DNA of 64,000 bases, from positions 1,156,001-1,220,000 of the forward strand of contig OZ037863.1 of assembly GCA_964035575.1 (NCBI GenBank), in the 5' to 3' direction. Positions 1 to 8,359 of the stretch are shown here, one piece after another (the first letter of the stretch is position 1; every line of letters begins with the position of its first letter). Origin of the DNA: Rhynchopus sp. YZ270_cl-10. Lineage: Eukaryota; Euglenozoa; Diplonemea; Diplonemida; Diplonemidae. The notes beneath the pieces are model-generated. The model was not told where the DNA came from. It made no database searches and worked only from the letters and a program-made list of their open reading frames with translations. The translations under genes and the position numbers were made by a program.

Positions 1-1
1 G

Positions 2-193
2 CGCAGTGAGCCCTGGTACAGCGCCCCCGAGCTCCTGCTGAACGCACCTGTCATCAGCTACACATGGGACATCTGGAGCGGTGTCATTTGGAGTGATCAG
101 AGACATTATTTTTTAGACCTACAAAGCGATAGTTTAAAGGAGAAAATAGTTCCTCAGATACCGCCAAATCACCCCCCCTTCAACAGAGCCTAA
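2..193 (+). pseudogene. Protein kinase fragment, subdomains VIII-IX, truncated
   Basis: The frame opening at base 2 reads EPWYSAPELLLNAPVIS followed by YTWDIWS. This matches the APE motif and the DxWS motif of a CMGC-type protein kinase (typically RWYRAPELLL ... DIWSVGC). After DIWS the similarity stops, where the family continues with about 100 more C-lobe residues. The frame runs on through a dispersed repeat (118-183) to a stop at 191-193. The kinase is therefore cut by the window on the left and appears truncated on the right. A retained intron starting near base 83 is an alternative, but no good acceptor was seen before the stop. Confidence 0.5.
118..183 (+). repeat. Dispersed repeat, copy 1 (partner at 54840-54905)
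   Basis: The stretch beginning with cctacaa and continuing through aaaggagaaaatagttcc and ctcagata reappears at 54840-54905 with small differences. It supplies the tail of the truncated kinase frame. The family is unknown. Confidence 0.6.
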
Positions 194-282
194 GAAAAAT
201 CACACTATCGCGTTTAGAGCTGAACCACCCCTTGATTTTTTTTATAAATAAATTACCCAAAAACCCCTTATTTCAGGTACCC

Positions 283-307
283 CCTCTCTCTCTCTCTCAC
301 TCTCCCG
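283..307 (+). promoter_or_regulatory. Pyrimidine tract upstream of the 333 gene
   Basis: A (CT)n-rich stretch ends about 26 nt before the ATG at 333. Comparable C/T-rich tracts precede several other genes here (2497-2593, 8270-8340, 13690-13715, 15441-15472, 57411-57425). A core-promoter or 5'-UTR role is inference. Confidence 0.3.
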
Positions 308-332
308 ACAAAAAACACCCCGACTTCAAAAA

Positions 333-1232
333 ATGGGAAAAGGGAAGAAAGTGTTGGACAGTTATGCGCAGTTCTGGACGTTGATCACCCTTGTGATCCA
401 TTTTTTGCATTGTCTTTTGTGTCTCTCGAACTACCTAGACTGGGTGCGACACCAGGAGGAGCAGCTGGGGCTCCGCATCGTGAGATTGTATTTAGCCTTG
501 ACGATCATCGCAATCATCAGCTTTCTGCTGTTCTCGTCTGTGTTCTACATGTGGGCGTGGCGTTACGCCAGCAGCGAGGACGCTGCCAAGAGACGCCGCA
601 TTTGGGGAATCGCCATCAACCTTGTGTTTGCGGACTTCCCACTGTTCTGCACTGAGGTCGACATTGTGTGGAATGTGGGGTTCGCCACCGGGCTGCAGGG
701 GCTTTCCTTCATCTTCACGTGTCTGTCCTTTGCGTACAGTGCGATTCGTGTGTGGTTGTTCGTCATGGTGCGTGTCATTAAGCGTGCCTCGCCCCACGCT
801 CACGTAGGGGGTGTCCAAGCGACCAACGGTGGTGTCATCCCCCAGTCGCCTGCCCGTGCTGACAACCCCTTTGGTCTTTCTGCCTTTGACCGCATGCCAA
901 TCGACAAAGCAGTCCCACAGCACTCATTCGTCAGCAACGAAGAGGAGATGGGCGGCCCGACCGCAATCCCAGATGCATTGGGCGACGTGGATCAGTCCTT
1001 CGATATCGACGCTGTTCGGGCAGGTATGTGGGGGTGTTTTTTTTTTGTACTTTTTCCTTTTCTCAAATATCCGGATATTTCAATTTCAACCTTTTTTAAC
1101 AACACTACAGGTGGCATCATCCCGGCCCCCAGGCAGCAAGTCACCTACCACGCTCCCACGCCAGCGCAAGGCATCATCCCCACAAACACGTACTCCCGTG
1201 CGCCCTCAGTCTACAGTGTAAACGCCCCATGA
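333..1232 (+). CDS. Multipass membrane protein, one intron
   Basis: Spliced product of 270 aa from exons 333-1023 and 1111-1232. The intron (1024-1110, 87 nt) has donor GTATGT, a T-rich interior and acceptor CTACAG. Its length is a multiple of three and it contains no stop, so the unspliced frame stays open and would add 29 Phe-rich residues. Removal gives a smooth join at AVRA-GGIIP. The N-terminal half has about four hydrophobic segments (residues about 14-33, 47-72, 92-111, 117-147). The C-terminal about 120 residues are polar, rich in Pro, Gly and Asn, and probably cytosolic. I do not recognise the family. The start is the first ATG after a pyrimidine tract. Confidence 0.75.
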   Translation: MGKGKKVLDSYAQFWTLITLVIHFLHCLLCLSNYLDWVRHQEEQLGLRIVRLYLALTIIAIISFLLFSSVFYMWAWRYASSEDAAKRRRIWGIAINLVFADFPLFCTEVDIVWNVGFATGLQGLSFIFTCLSFAYSAIRVWLFVMVRVIKRASPHAHVGGVQATNGGVIPQSPARADNPFGLSAFDRMPIDKAVPQHSFVSNEEEMGGPTAIPDALGDVDQSFDIDAVRAGMWGCFFFVLFPFLKYPDISISTFFNNTTGGIIPAPRQQVTYHAPTPAQGIIPTNTYSRAPSVYSVNAP

Positions 1233-1892
1233 GAAAAGGGGAACCAAACATAAGGGTCGGGGGGGGGGGGGAGTCTCGTTTTTGGGTGTTTTTCCAGGTT
1301 ACGAACACAGTTTTTTTGTGTTGCTTACTGAGACTAAAACACGAGGCTTTGTGGTCTCAAGCTTACCAACCTTTTGTTTGTCACAATAGCGCTGGACCCT
1401 TTTTGACTCCCCCCGGCCCCACCCCCCCAGCTCCCCCCTCCGCCCGTAGATTAGATACAAAAGCCTTTTTAACCATTTCCTCCTTTGTTTGTTTGGATTG
1501 TTAGGTCCCAAGAGAGGGGAATGGCCTTGGTGTTGTAAAACATTTTCCAAAATATGCCCACAAGTTCACAAATTCAATCAGCAGGCAACGTTCCCAACGA
1601 AAAGGAGAAGGGGTTGGTAATGTCACTTTTAAAAAAGATGCATGTGTGCAGAAGAGGGATGAATTCATCCTTCAAGTTGCCTTTTTTTCCCCCCCTCCCC
1701 CGCGGGTGGGTGGCAGTGCCTGCGTCCCAGAGGCGTTTTTTTCACTATCAACTTCACTTTTTCTTCCGACCATCCACAGTACTAAAGTAGAGTGTACCGC
1801 AAAGGTAAGCGGCGTGCTTTGAAAGCAATTAATGAGTATTTCTTTTGTGGGATATTCCTCATATGCAGAACGTTAGGCTTTCAAAATATTGT

Positions 1893-1946
1893 TTAGTGGA
1901 GCTCATCCTCGGGTGTCTACACTAATACAACCAAGTTTTCAAAAAT
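1893..1946 (+). repeat. 52-bp dispersed repeat, copy 1
   Basis: Consensus read from seven copies: TAGTGGAGTTCATCCTCGGG, then TGTCTACACTAATACAACC, then AAGTTTTCAAAAA. Other copies: 14759-14812, 22841-22892, 24743-24796, 33423-33477, 51032-51082 and, reversed, 50700-50747. All end in an A-rich tail and none overlaps a CDS. Confidence 0.8.
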
Positions 1947-2377
1947 AAGTGAAAGCGCTTCCTCGGGTGCAAAAAGAAAGAAGGAAGCATTAAAAAAATG
2001 AACAAAAATAGTGGAGCTTTTTTTGGTGGCAACTCCCAAACAATTTAGCAATAATATATTTTCATTTTGTTTTCATTTGTTTTCGACCCATAGACCCCCC
2101 TTTCAGCCGCTTGCAGGGGGGAGAGGGACACCACCCCGCCTTTCTGCAGGCCATAGCAATAGAATTCTGTTCTTTTTATTTAAAAAAAAAAACGCAAAAA
2201 AAAAAAGCTTCACACAGAATTAGAAAAACTGTGTCTTAAAGTGAGCCCCCTTTCTCCCTTCCTCTCTCCTATTTTTTTTGTGTAAAACCCGCCACTCCAA
2301 CCACCCCCCAAAAAATTCTAAAGAAAATCAAAATAAACAAATGCAGAGGAACCTACAGAGACACGCAACTTTTCAAC

Positions 2378-2490
2378 TACAGTAGGACAAGAACCTTTGG
2401 CGACCAAAATAATATTGGCGGATTTTGGGGGTATTCTTGCAATTTGGCGACTTTTTTTGGTTGCCAATATTACATTGCCATACTGTATTC
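2378..2490 (+). repeat. Dispersed repeat ggacaagaa...ctgtattc, copy 1
   Basis: The segment from ctacagtaggacaagaa through cttgcaatttggcgactttt to actgtattc matches 31611-31715. A weaker inverted copy lies in intron 1 of the MORN gene (about 17740-17873). Confidence 0.6.
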
Positions 2491-2496
2491 AATCCT

Positions 2497-2593
2497 CTTT
2501 TCCCTTTTCCTTTTCCCTTTTCCCTTTTCCCTTTTCCCTTTTCCCTTTTCCCTTTTCCCTTTTCCCTTTTCCCTTTTCCCTTTTCCCTTTTCC
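2497..2593 (+). repeat. (TTTTCCC)n microsatellite
   Basis: About 11 near-perfect 7-bp units of TTTTCCC end about 50 nt before the GNL1 start codon. The position resembles the pyrimidine tracts before other genes, so it may be an expanded promoter or 5'-UTR tract. Confidence 0.85.
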
Positions 2594-2641
2594 CCCCACC
2601 CACCCAACTCCTCGTTACAGAACAAAAAAAGCAAAAAATAT

Positions 2642-5293
2642 ATGGCCCGCGGAAAGCCCTTCAGCGGAAAGGCCAAGAAGGCACAACTTCAGGAAAAGCG
2701 CGAAAAGAAGGCCGACAAGCAGCAGAAGTACGAGGCGTATCTCAAACGCTGTGAGGGCGGCAGTGCCGACTGCGTTGACACTGGCGCCACCGCTGCCAGC
2801 AATGCTGCTGCCTCACTCTCCGAAAAGGCGGAGCTCTTTAGCATCCAAGAAACGCACGGTGAAGGCGCCTCTGGAAGAAAAGCAGGGCAGGCCATAAAGA
2901 ACTCCAAACGCAGTCTCTTTAGAAAGGAATCAAAGCTTGAAGTTGCCGGACGCAGACAAACCGCCCAGGTCACATACTCTGTTCGCCGCTGCTCCCAGGC
3001 AGTCGCTTTTACGGATTGGTGGGATTGGGAGCACCAACAGCAGCTTCTTCTCCACAACCCTCATCCCGATGATGACACTCCATTGCTTCCTACCCCGCCT
3101 CCTCAATGGATCGCATTGCCCGAACGGCCTGCGTTTGTTTATAAACATGAGGTGGAGGAGGGTGAAAGCGATGACGAAGATTCAGAAGCAGATCATGCGA
3201 TTGCAAAAAACGAACGCCGCTATTTTAAAAAATATCTTCGACAGCTTGATGTTCTAGAACAACGTGGGGCAACGCTGAACCTTTTTGAACGGAATTTAGA
3301 GGTCTGGCGGGAGCTGTGGCGTGTTGCGGATGGGAGTAACGTCATTGCGATCATTGCCGATGCTCGCAATCCACTGTACCACATCCCCCCTTCCCTGGTA
3401 CACTATGTCTCCACCGTCATGCGCAAACCCGCCTTTATCGTTCTCAACAAAGTCGATCTCATCCCCGAAGCCACTCTCAACCAATGGACGGTTCTCCTCA
3501 AGGAGTGGTACCCTTCTCTCGAAGTGCTCCTATTTACTTGCCAGCCTGACAAACGGTCGATCTTTTTAAAGGAAACTGGAGACAAAGGGGAGTTGTTCTG
3601 GAGAAAGAAAAAGACGAGACAGACCAAAACGTCGCTAAAAATTTTGAACCAAGAGCTAAGCGAGGAGGACAATGAAACAGACACCGACAGCACGACGGAT
3701 CTTGAGGCATTCAAGGGGGAGGAGAAATACGACAAAAAGGAGAGGGAAGAGAGGCGTGAGGATGAACGCACACTACGCGACGCAAAACAACGCATCTGCG
3801 ACATGGTTACCGCCATTAAGGAAACCGCGGTGCGTCTCCACAACACCGAAGCCTCCTCCAAGGTAAAACGCCAGGTGGTTCTCGGCATGATCGGCTCCCC
3901 CAATGTCGGGAAGAGTAGTGTGATCAACGCACTTCGCGGCGAAAAGCTTGTTTCCACCTCAGCTACAGCGGGGCACACCAAACGACTCCAGCATATCCCC
4001 ATTGACGACAACCTCATGCTCTGTGACTGCCCTGGACTCATCTTTCCTGTCCAAAACCTACCGGTTTATATGCAGACACTGCTTGGAACCTTCTCTCTCG
4101 CGCAAAACCGCGAACCCTACTCAATCGTCCACTTCCTCGGCTACCAGCTTCCTCTCGAAAAGATCTATCACATCAACAAACCGCGTGGTGCAGAGGACGA
4201 AGGGTGGTCCGGGTTTTCCTTCTGCGAGGCCTACGCGGAAAAAAGCGGGTTTTTTGTGAAACGTGGTCGGGGAATTCCTGATACGTACAGAGGGGGGCAG
4301 GTTCTTCTCAAAGAAGCGGTGACGGGGGTGTTGTCTCTGTATTTCATGCCGCCAGAGGGGGAGGAGAGGGAGAAGTTTGTGATGCCGTCGGTGATTGATC
4401 CGGGGTTAGATAATGATGTGGCATCTGTTTCGTCTGCTTCGAGTCTCTATTCCAATGATGAAGGAATCTGTCTTCTCAATACTGATGACGAAGCGGAAGG
4501 TGAAGACGATGATGTGCACAGCACTGCGGAATCAGAAACATCTGAATCGTCCGCGCCAGACCCGCATCAAATCCGCCATGAAGAACAACGTCTCGCAGCA
4601 AAACAAATCAAACGCAATAAACGGCGAGGAAAAAAAGGGCAAGATGATGAAGATGGAACCACCACCACCTCTGTGGGAAAGCCAAAAAAAGGCGCAAAAA
4701 TCCTAGAAAGCATGCTGGAATCCCACAGCGACGAAGAAGAGAAATATCGGACCTCGAAGAGCGATAAAAAGAAGGGCAAAAAATGCGCAAAGCAACAGCA
4801 ACAAGAACGGCAGCGCCTTTTTGATTTGCAGGAACGTCAGGAACGGCAAGAACAGGAACGTGCTATGCTTCATGCCAAGAACGCAGCCTTCCACGGCGCC
4901 CCCAAGGGAGACCCCTCCAGCTGTGAAGAAGGAGCTGCCACCCCCCTCACTCCACGCGGGACACCAGGCACACCCAGACAGCGTTCCAAAAAGAGGGTCA
5001 CCTTTGCTCCTGATGTAACAGACAGTGGGAAAACCGGGAGTCTGACCTCTGTAGCGCCTCATCGCCTTTATGCCTCGATCGATGAGGAAGATGAAGAAGA
5101 CGTTTCGGTGGATCTGTACAAAAAAGGGAAGAAGGGTGGGAAGAAGAGGGGTGGAGGAGGTGGAGGTAAATCAGGTGGTCACGACAGTGATGAGCCAGAT
5201 GAGCATCAACTAAGACATGAAGCGCAAAGACAGGCTGCGAAGCAGGCGAAAAGGAACAAACGAAAGGGACGCAACGCAGCGCAGGATGACTGA
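2642..5293 (+). CDS. GNL1: GNL1-type circularly permuted GTPase
   Basis: 883 aa. The family belongs to the YlqF/YawG GTPases with circularly permuted G motifs, linked to nuclear and ribosome-biogenesis functions. The start was chosen because MARGKPFSGKAKKAQLQEKR matches the conserved GNL1 N-terminus; the open frame upstream is only the TTTTCCC repeat. NLEVWRELWRV and IADARNPLYHIPPSLVHYV are GNL1 hallmarks. G4 is NKVDL (N269), then the P-loop GSPNVGKSS (418-426, K424), G2 near T442 and G3 DCPGLIFP (D462), in the permuted order G4-G1-G2-G3. The C-terminal about 330 residues are acidic and Lys-rich, with two copies of an HQxRHExQRxAAKQxKRNKR module (about residues 640 and 860). It is longer than human GNL1 because of this tail. 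No intron is visible. Confidence 0.93.
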   Translation: MARGKPFSGKAKKAQLQEKREKKADKQQKYEAYLKRCEGGSADCVDTGATAASNAAASLSEKAELFSIQETHGEGASGRKAGQAIKNSKRSLFRKESKLEVAGRRQTAQVTYSVRRCSQAVAFTDWWDWEHQQQLLLHNPHPDDDTPLLPTPPPQWIALPERPAFVYKHEVEEGESDDEDSEADHAIAKNERRYFKKYLRQLDVLEQRGATLNLFERNLEVWRELWRVADGSNVIAIIADARNPLYHIPPSLVHYVSTVMRKPAFIVLNKVDLIPEATLNQWTVLLKEWYPSLEVLLFTCQPDKRSIFLKETGDKGELFWRKKKTRQTKTSLKILNQELSEEDNETDTDSTTDLEAFKGEEKYDKKEREERREDERTLRDAKQRICDMVTAIKETAVRLHNTEASSKVKRQVVLGMIGSPNVGKSSVINALRGEKLVSTSATAGHTKRLQHIPIDDNLMLCDCPGLIFPVQNLPVYMQTLLGTFSLAQNREPYSIVHFLGYQLPLEKIYHINKPRGAEDEGWSGFSFCEAYAEKSGFFVKRGRGIPDTYRGGQVLLKEAVTGVLSLYFMPPEGEEREKFVMPSVIDPGLDNDVASVSSASSLYSNDEGICLLNTDDEAEGEDDDVHSTAESETSESSAPDPHQIRHEEQRLAAKQIKRNKRRGKKGQDDEDGTTTTSVGKPKKGAKILESMLESHSDEEEKYRTSKSDKKKGKKCAKQQQQERQRLFDLQERQERQEQERAMLHAKNAAFHGAPKGDPSSCEEGAATPLTPRGTPGTPRQRSKKRVTFAPDVTDSGKTGSLTSVAPHRLYASIDEEDEEDVSVDLYKKGKKGGKKRGGGGGGKSGGHDSDEPDEHQLRHEAQRQAAKQAKRNKRKGRNAAQDD

Positions 5294-5308
5294 AAGACAC
5301 GAGGGTTG

Positions 5309-5420
5309 AACAAAAAGAGGGTGACCTTTGCTCCTGATGTAACAGAAGCGCAAAGACAGGCTGCGAAGCAAGCAAAAAGGAACAAACGAAAGGGACGCAA
5401 CGCAGCGCAGGATGACTGAA
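5309..5420 (+). repeat. Partial duplication of the GNL1 3' end
   Basis: Just after the GNL1 stop, a segment matching 4988-5022 is joined directly to a segment matching 5219-5299, including a second copy of the stop codon. It is a local duplication with an internal deletion of about 200 bp. It is not translated as part of GNL1. Confidence 0.85.
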
Positions 5421-6120
5421 AGACAATAGGATTGGGGGAGGTACGGAGATGGGTTGAGAGCGATACAACTTATCTGTTGATCTCATTGCAAAAGGAATAA
5501 AAACTTTTGTGCAAAAAAAGGGGTGATGAGGGAGAGAAGAAAGAGAAGGGAGAAGGGTAGGAAGGGGGATTATATGGATGATGGGGAGGGGGTCTGTAGA
5601 ATATATCTAGCCTTTTTGTTTTTTTTTTGCAGAACGCCCTTTTTTATCAGATGTAAAACCACGAAATGGATGTAGGGACTGTCACTGAGAGGGCTTTGTA
5701 TTTTCAAGTCAGCTTTTTTGTTTTGCAGAACACCCGCGTTGTGTGTGCGTTCTTCACAGAAATGATTTTTGTTTGTTTCAACAGCTATAACAGGATAGCG
5801 TCAGGTCTCTCTCAGAACGCCCAGAAAAGTGTGTTGTTGTTGTTTTTTTTTGTTTGAAAGCAGGTGTCGTTAGGCTCCTATTGGAAATATATGCCCAGAA
5901 AACGTGTATTGTTTTTCGTTTCAAAAAAAAAATTCAAAAAATTCTGTTTTGAAGCTTGAGGTTCAGTACAAATACAACAAATATTTTTCTCTCCCCCGTG
6001 TGCATGCCAATGAAGTGCTCTCTAGGCTTCCATAAAACCGCGGAGTAGCAGTGCCTGAGTCCGGTGTGTACGGTGAAGTGTGTGCACTTTTTCATTCTCT
6101 CTCTTTTTTGTTTATAAACA
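5421..6120. other. Intergenic, no gene seen
   Basis: Contains a copy of the actgtc/gagggctttgtatttt repeat at about 5671-5725 (related to 33653, 33777 and 51554) and, at about 6047-6110, a gtacggtgaagtgtgtgcac motif that recurs at about 29845. No convincing coding sequence. Confidence 0.5.
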
Positions 6121-6280
6121 GCATCAATTATCCCTGCGGCGTCATTACACGACGTGGTCCAGGGCCAATTTGACTTGTCATGGTGACAAGTGAAATGACA
6201 AGTGATTGACACGTCATTTCACTTGTCAGGTGCCTCTCGACTACGTCGTGTAGTTTGCCGCAGAACCCCTGTATCAATAT
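6121..6280. repeat. Foldback (hairpin) element
   Basis: Left arm 6121-6160 (gcatcaatta ... ctgcggc ... tacacgacgt) pairs with right arm 6243-6280 (acgtcgtgta ... gccgcag ... tatcaatatt). Inside is a perfect 15-bp inverted pair, GACAAGTGAAATGAC at 6185-6199 and its complement at 6213-6227. It looks like a MITE-type foldback; the family is unknown. Confidence 0.7.
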
Positions 6281-6435
6281 TTCTCCTTCCAGGGGATGTA
6301 ATGTCCCTGGAAAAACCCCCCCAATTTCCCCCCCAGAAGTGAGTTCCAAAACTCTTCATGGGGGCAAAAGCATTTCGAAATTGAAAGAAAGATAAAAAAG
6401 GGACTTTTGAGTACGTTTTTTTATCCATCCGAATG

Positions 6436-6491
6436 GCTGGCACCGTACGTGGGTCAGTCGGAGGTGCCTGCATTAATAACTTCACTTTTTT
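6436..6491 (+). repeat. tacgtgggtcagtcgg dispersed repeat, copy 1
   Basis: gtacgtgggtcagtcggagg, then tgcctgcattaataac, then ttcacttttt. Related copies are at 15108-15175 and 15634-15686; the last lies inside an intron of the coiled-coil gene. Confidence 0.65.
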
Positions 6492-6905
6492 ATCGACACC
6501 ACGAAACCCCCTAGCCCTTTGGGGTGACCTCTTGAGGACACGAACGTTGTTGAAGAATGCGGGTGGGTGGGGTGGTAATTGTCAAAACGGGAAAAAAAAT
6601 TGTTTTTGAAAACTTTGCGTTATGTGTCTGGCACTTGAGAGAGGCTTCGTACATCTTTCAAAGTTCTTTTTTTCCCCCCAGATATATCATACGTGAAGCA
6701 TAGCTACGATCTTTTTCATATTTTTTATCCCTTCGTTTCGGGTAACAATACAAGAACCCATCTCTTTTGTGGGCGAGTATTTATACAAACAAAAGACACT
6801 TTTTTTTCCACATATAGTATCTCTGCGTATGAGCAAGGGGGTACGCAGGGGTGCCTTTCTTCTTGACCACCCACAACACCGCACCACAACAACAGACACA
6901 AACAA

Positions 6906-8096
6906 ATGGAGCTGTGCATAAAGACCTTTGACGATGAGGCATACGTGATTGAGGTGGGTGTGGACGACACAGCTGCGGTCATGCGGCGGAAGGTGGCGTC
7001 TGCAGTGGGGTTGCCTGAAGACGGCTTCCACATGAGGTTCGGAGGGGAAGCGCTGGGAGCAGGAGCGGACATGGCACAGCTGAGTGTTGGGGACACAATT
7101 GAGTTGACGAAAACGGAGAGGTACGATATAGTAGCAGCGCTTCACGCATTGGGTGAGACCGACATCACAGCAGAGCGGTTGCGGAGTGTGCGCAATCCTG
7201 AGGTGGCGTGTTTGCTTCTGCAGGCAGAGGTTGCGACTGTGATACCACGTGGGTTCTTGGGAAAAATAGAGACCTTAACCGAACTTGACCTGAGTGTCGC
7301 GTTGCCTGTGACGGAGGTTGGCCACTGCTTTCTCGAAGTCTGCACCTCGTTGGCAAGAATCGATCTCTCAGGGTTGTGCAATGTCAAGAAAATTGGCGGT
7401 GGGTTTCTACGCGAGTGCCATTCACTGTCAGCAATCGACCTTTCAGGGTTGTGTAATGTCACGGAGATTGGTTGCAGCTTTCTCATCTACTGCACCTCGT
7501 TGACAACAATCGATCTTTCAGGGTTGTGCAACGTCAAGAAAATCGGTGAGTCGTTTCTTTACGACTGCAGCTCGTTGTCAGCAATCGACCTTGCAGGGTT
7601 GCGCAATGTTGAGCAAATTGGTAAGGGGTTTCTTGCGAGTTGCACATCGTTGACAAGAATCGACCTCACACCATTGTGCAATATCACGGCGACCGGTGAA
7701 AACTTTCTCTCTGACTGCAGCTCGTTGTCAGCAGTCGACCTTTCAGGGTTGCGCAATGTTAAGGAAATTGATGAGGGGTTTCTTGCGAGTTGCACATCGT
7801 TGACAAGAATCGACCTCACACCATTGCGCAATATCACGGCGATCGGTCACAGCTTTCTCGCTGACTGCACCTCGTTGACAACAATCGATCTTTCAGGGTT
7901 GTGCAACGTCAAGAAAATCGGTGAGTCGTTTCTTGACGACTGCCGCTCATTGTCAGCAGTCGACCTTTCAGGGTTGCGCAATGTTGAGCACATTGGTGAG
8001 GGGTTTCTTGCGAGCTGCACCTCATTGTCGACAATCTACCTCACAGGATGCAGTGAGTATCTGTCTACTTCGCCCAAGGTGCTCAAGTACAGGTAG
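6906..8096 (+). CDS. Ubiquitin-like domain plus leucine-rich repeat protein
   Basis: 396 aa. Residues 1-70 read like a ubiquitin-like beta-grasp domain (VEVGVDDTAAV-type strand, FGGEAL turn, VGDTIELTK end) without a C-terminal Gly-Gly. A linker of about 50 residues (ALHALGETDITAERL ... LLLQAE) precedes about ten 25-residue LRRs of the form IGxxFLxxCTSLTxIDLSGL followed by xNVxx. LRR proteins of this type usually serve as binding scaffolds. There is no signal peptide or membrane segment, so a cytosolic place is inferred. A paralogue of the same architecture is at 55580-56719. Some repeats are nearly identical at DNA level (about 7631-7700 and 7781-7850). Confidence 0.85.
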   Translation: MELCIKTFDDEAYVIEVGVDDTAAVMRRKVASAVGLPEDGFHMRFGGEALGAGADMAQLSVGDTIELTKTERYDIVAALHALGETDITAERLRSVRNPEVACLLLQAEVATVIPRGFLGKIETLTELDLSVALPVTEVGHCFLEVCTSLARIDLSGLCNVKKIGGGFLRECHSLSAIDLSGLCNVTEIGCSFLIYCTSLTTIDLSGLCNVKKIGESFLYDCSSLSAIDLAGLRNVEQIGKGFLASCTSLTRIDLTPLCNITATGENFLSDCSSLSAVDLSGLRNVKEIDEGFLASCTSLTRIDLTPLRNITAIGHSFLADCTSLTTIDLSGLCNVKKIGESFLDDCRSLSAVDLSGLRNVEHIGEGFLASCTSLSTIYLTGCSEYLSTSPKVLKYR

Positions 8097-8359
8097 CTCC
8101 TTCTTCTTTTCTAGCCACAACCACCATCCTGTACAACCCCTTTCTGTTTTCTGTACTTTTTTTTTGGTTGTTATTTTTCGAAAACTTACACCAGCGCAAA
8201 CACCAATAAGATCAACCCCCCACTTCAATACAGAACCCATCTCTTCAAATATTCAAAAAAAGCACACTTTTCCCCTCCAGATATCTCCCTCCCCCTCCCC
8301 CCTACTCCCTCCCCCCCCCCGCAACCTACCCCCCCTCCACAGAGCCTACAACTATCACA

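Larger units (their letters stand above)
1233..2496. other. Intergenic, no gene seen
   Basis: AT-rich DNA with poly-C and poly-T runs. It holds a copy of the 52-bp dispersed family (1893-1946), a cactatcaacttcactt motif at about 1741-1759 that recurs before the cyclase gene, and a copy of the ggacaagaa/ctgtattc repeat (2378-2490). Confidence 0.6.
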
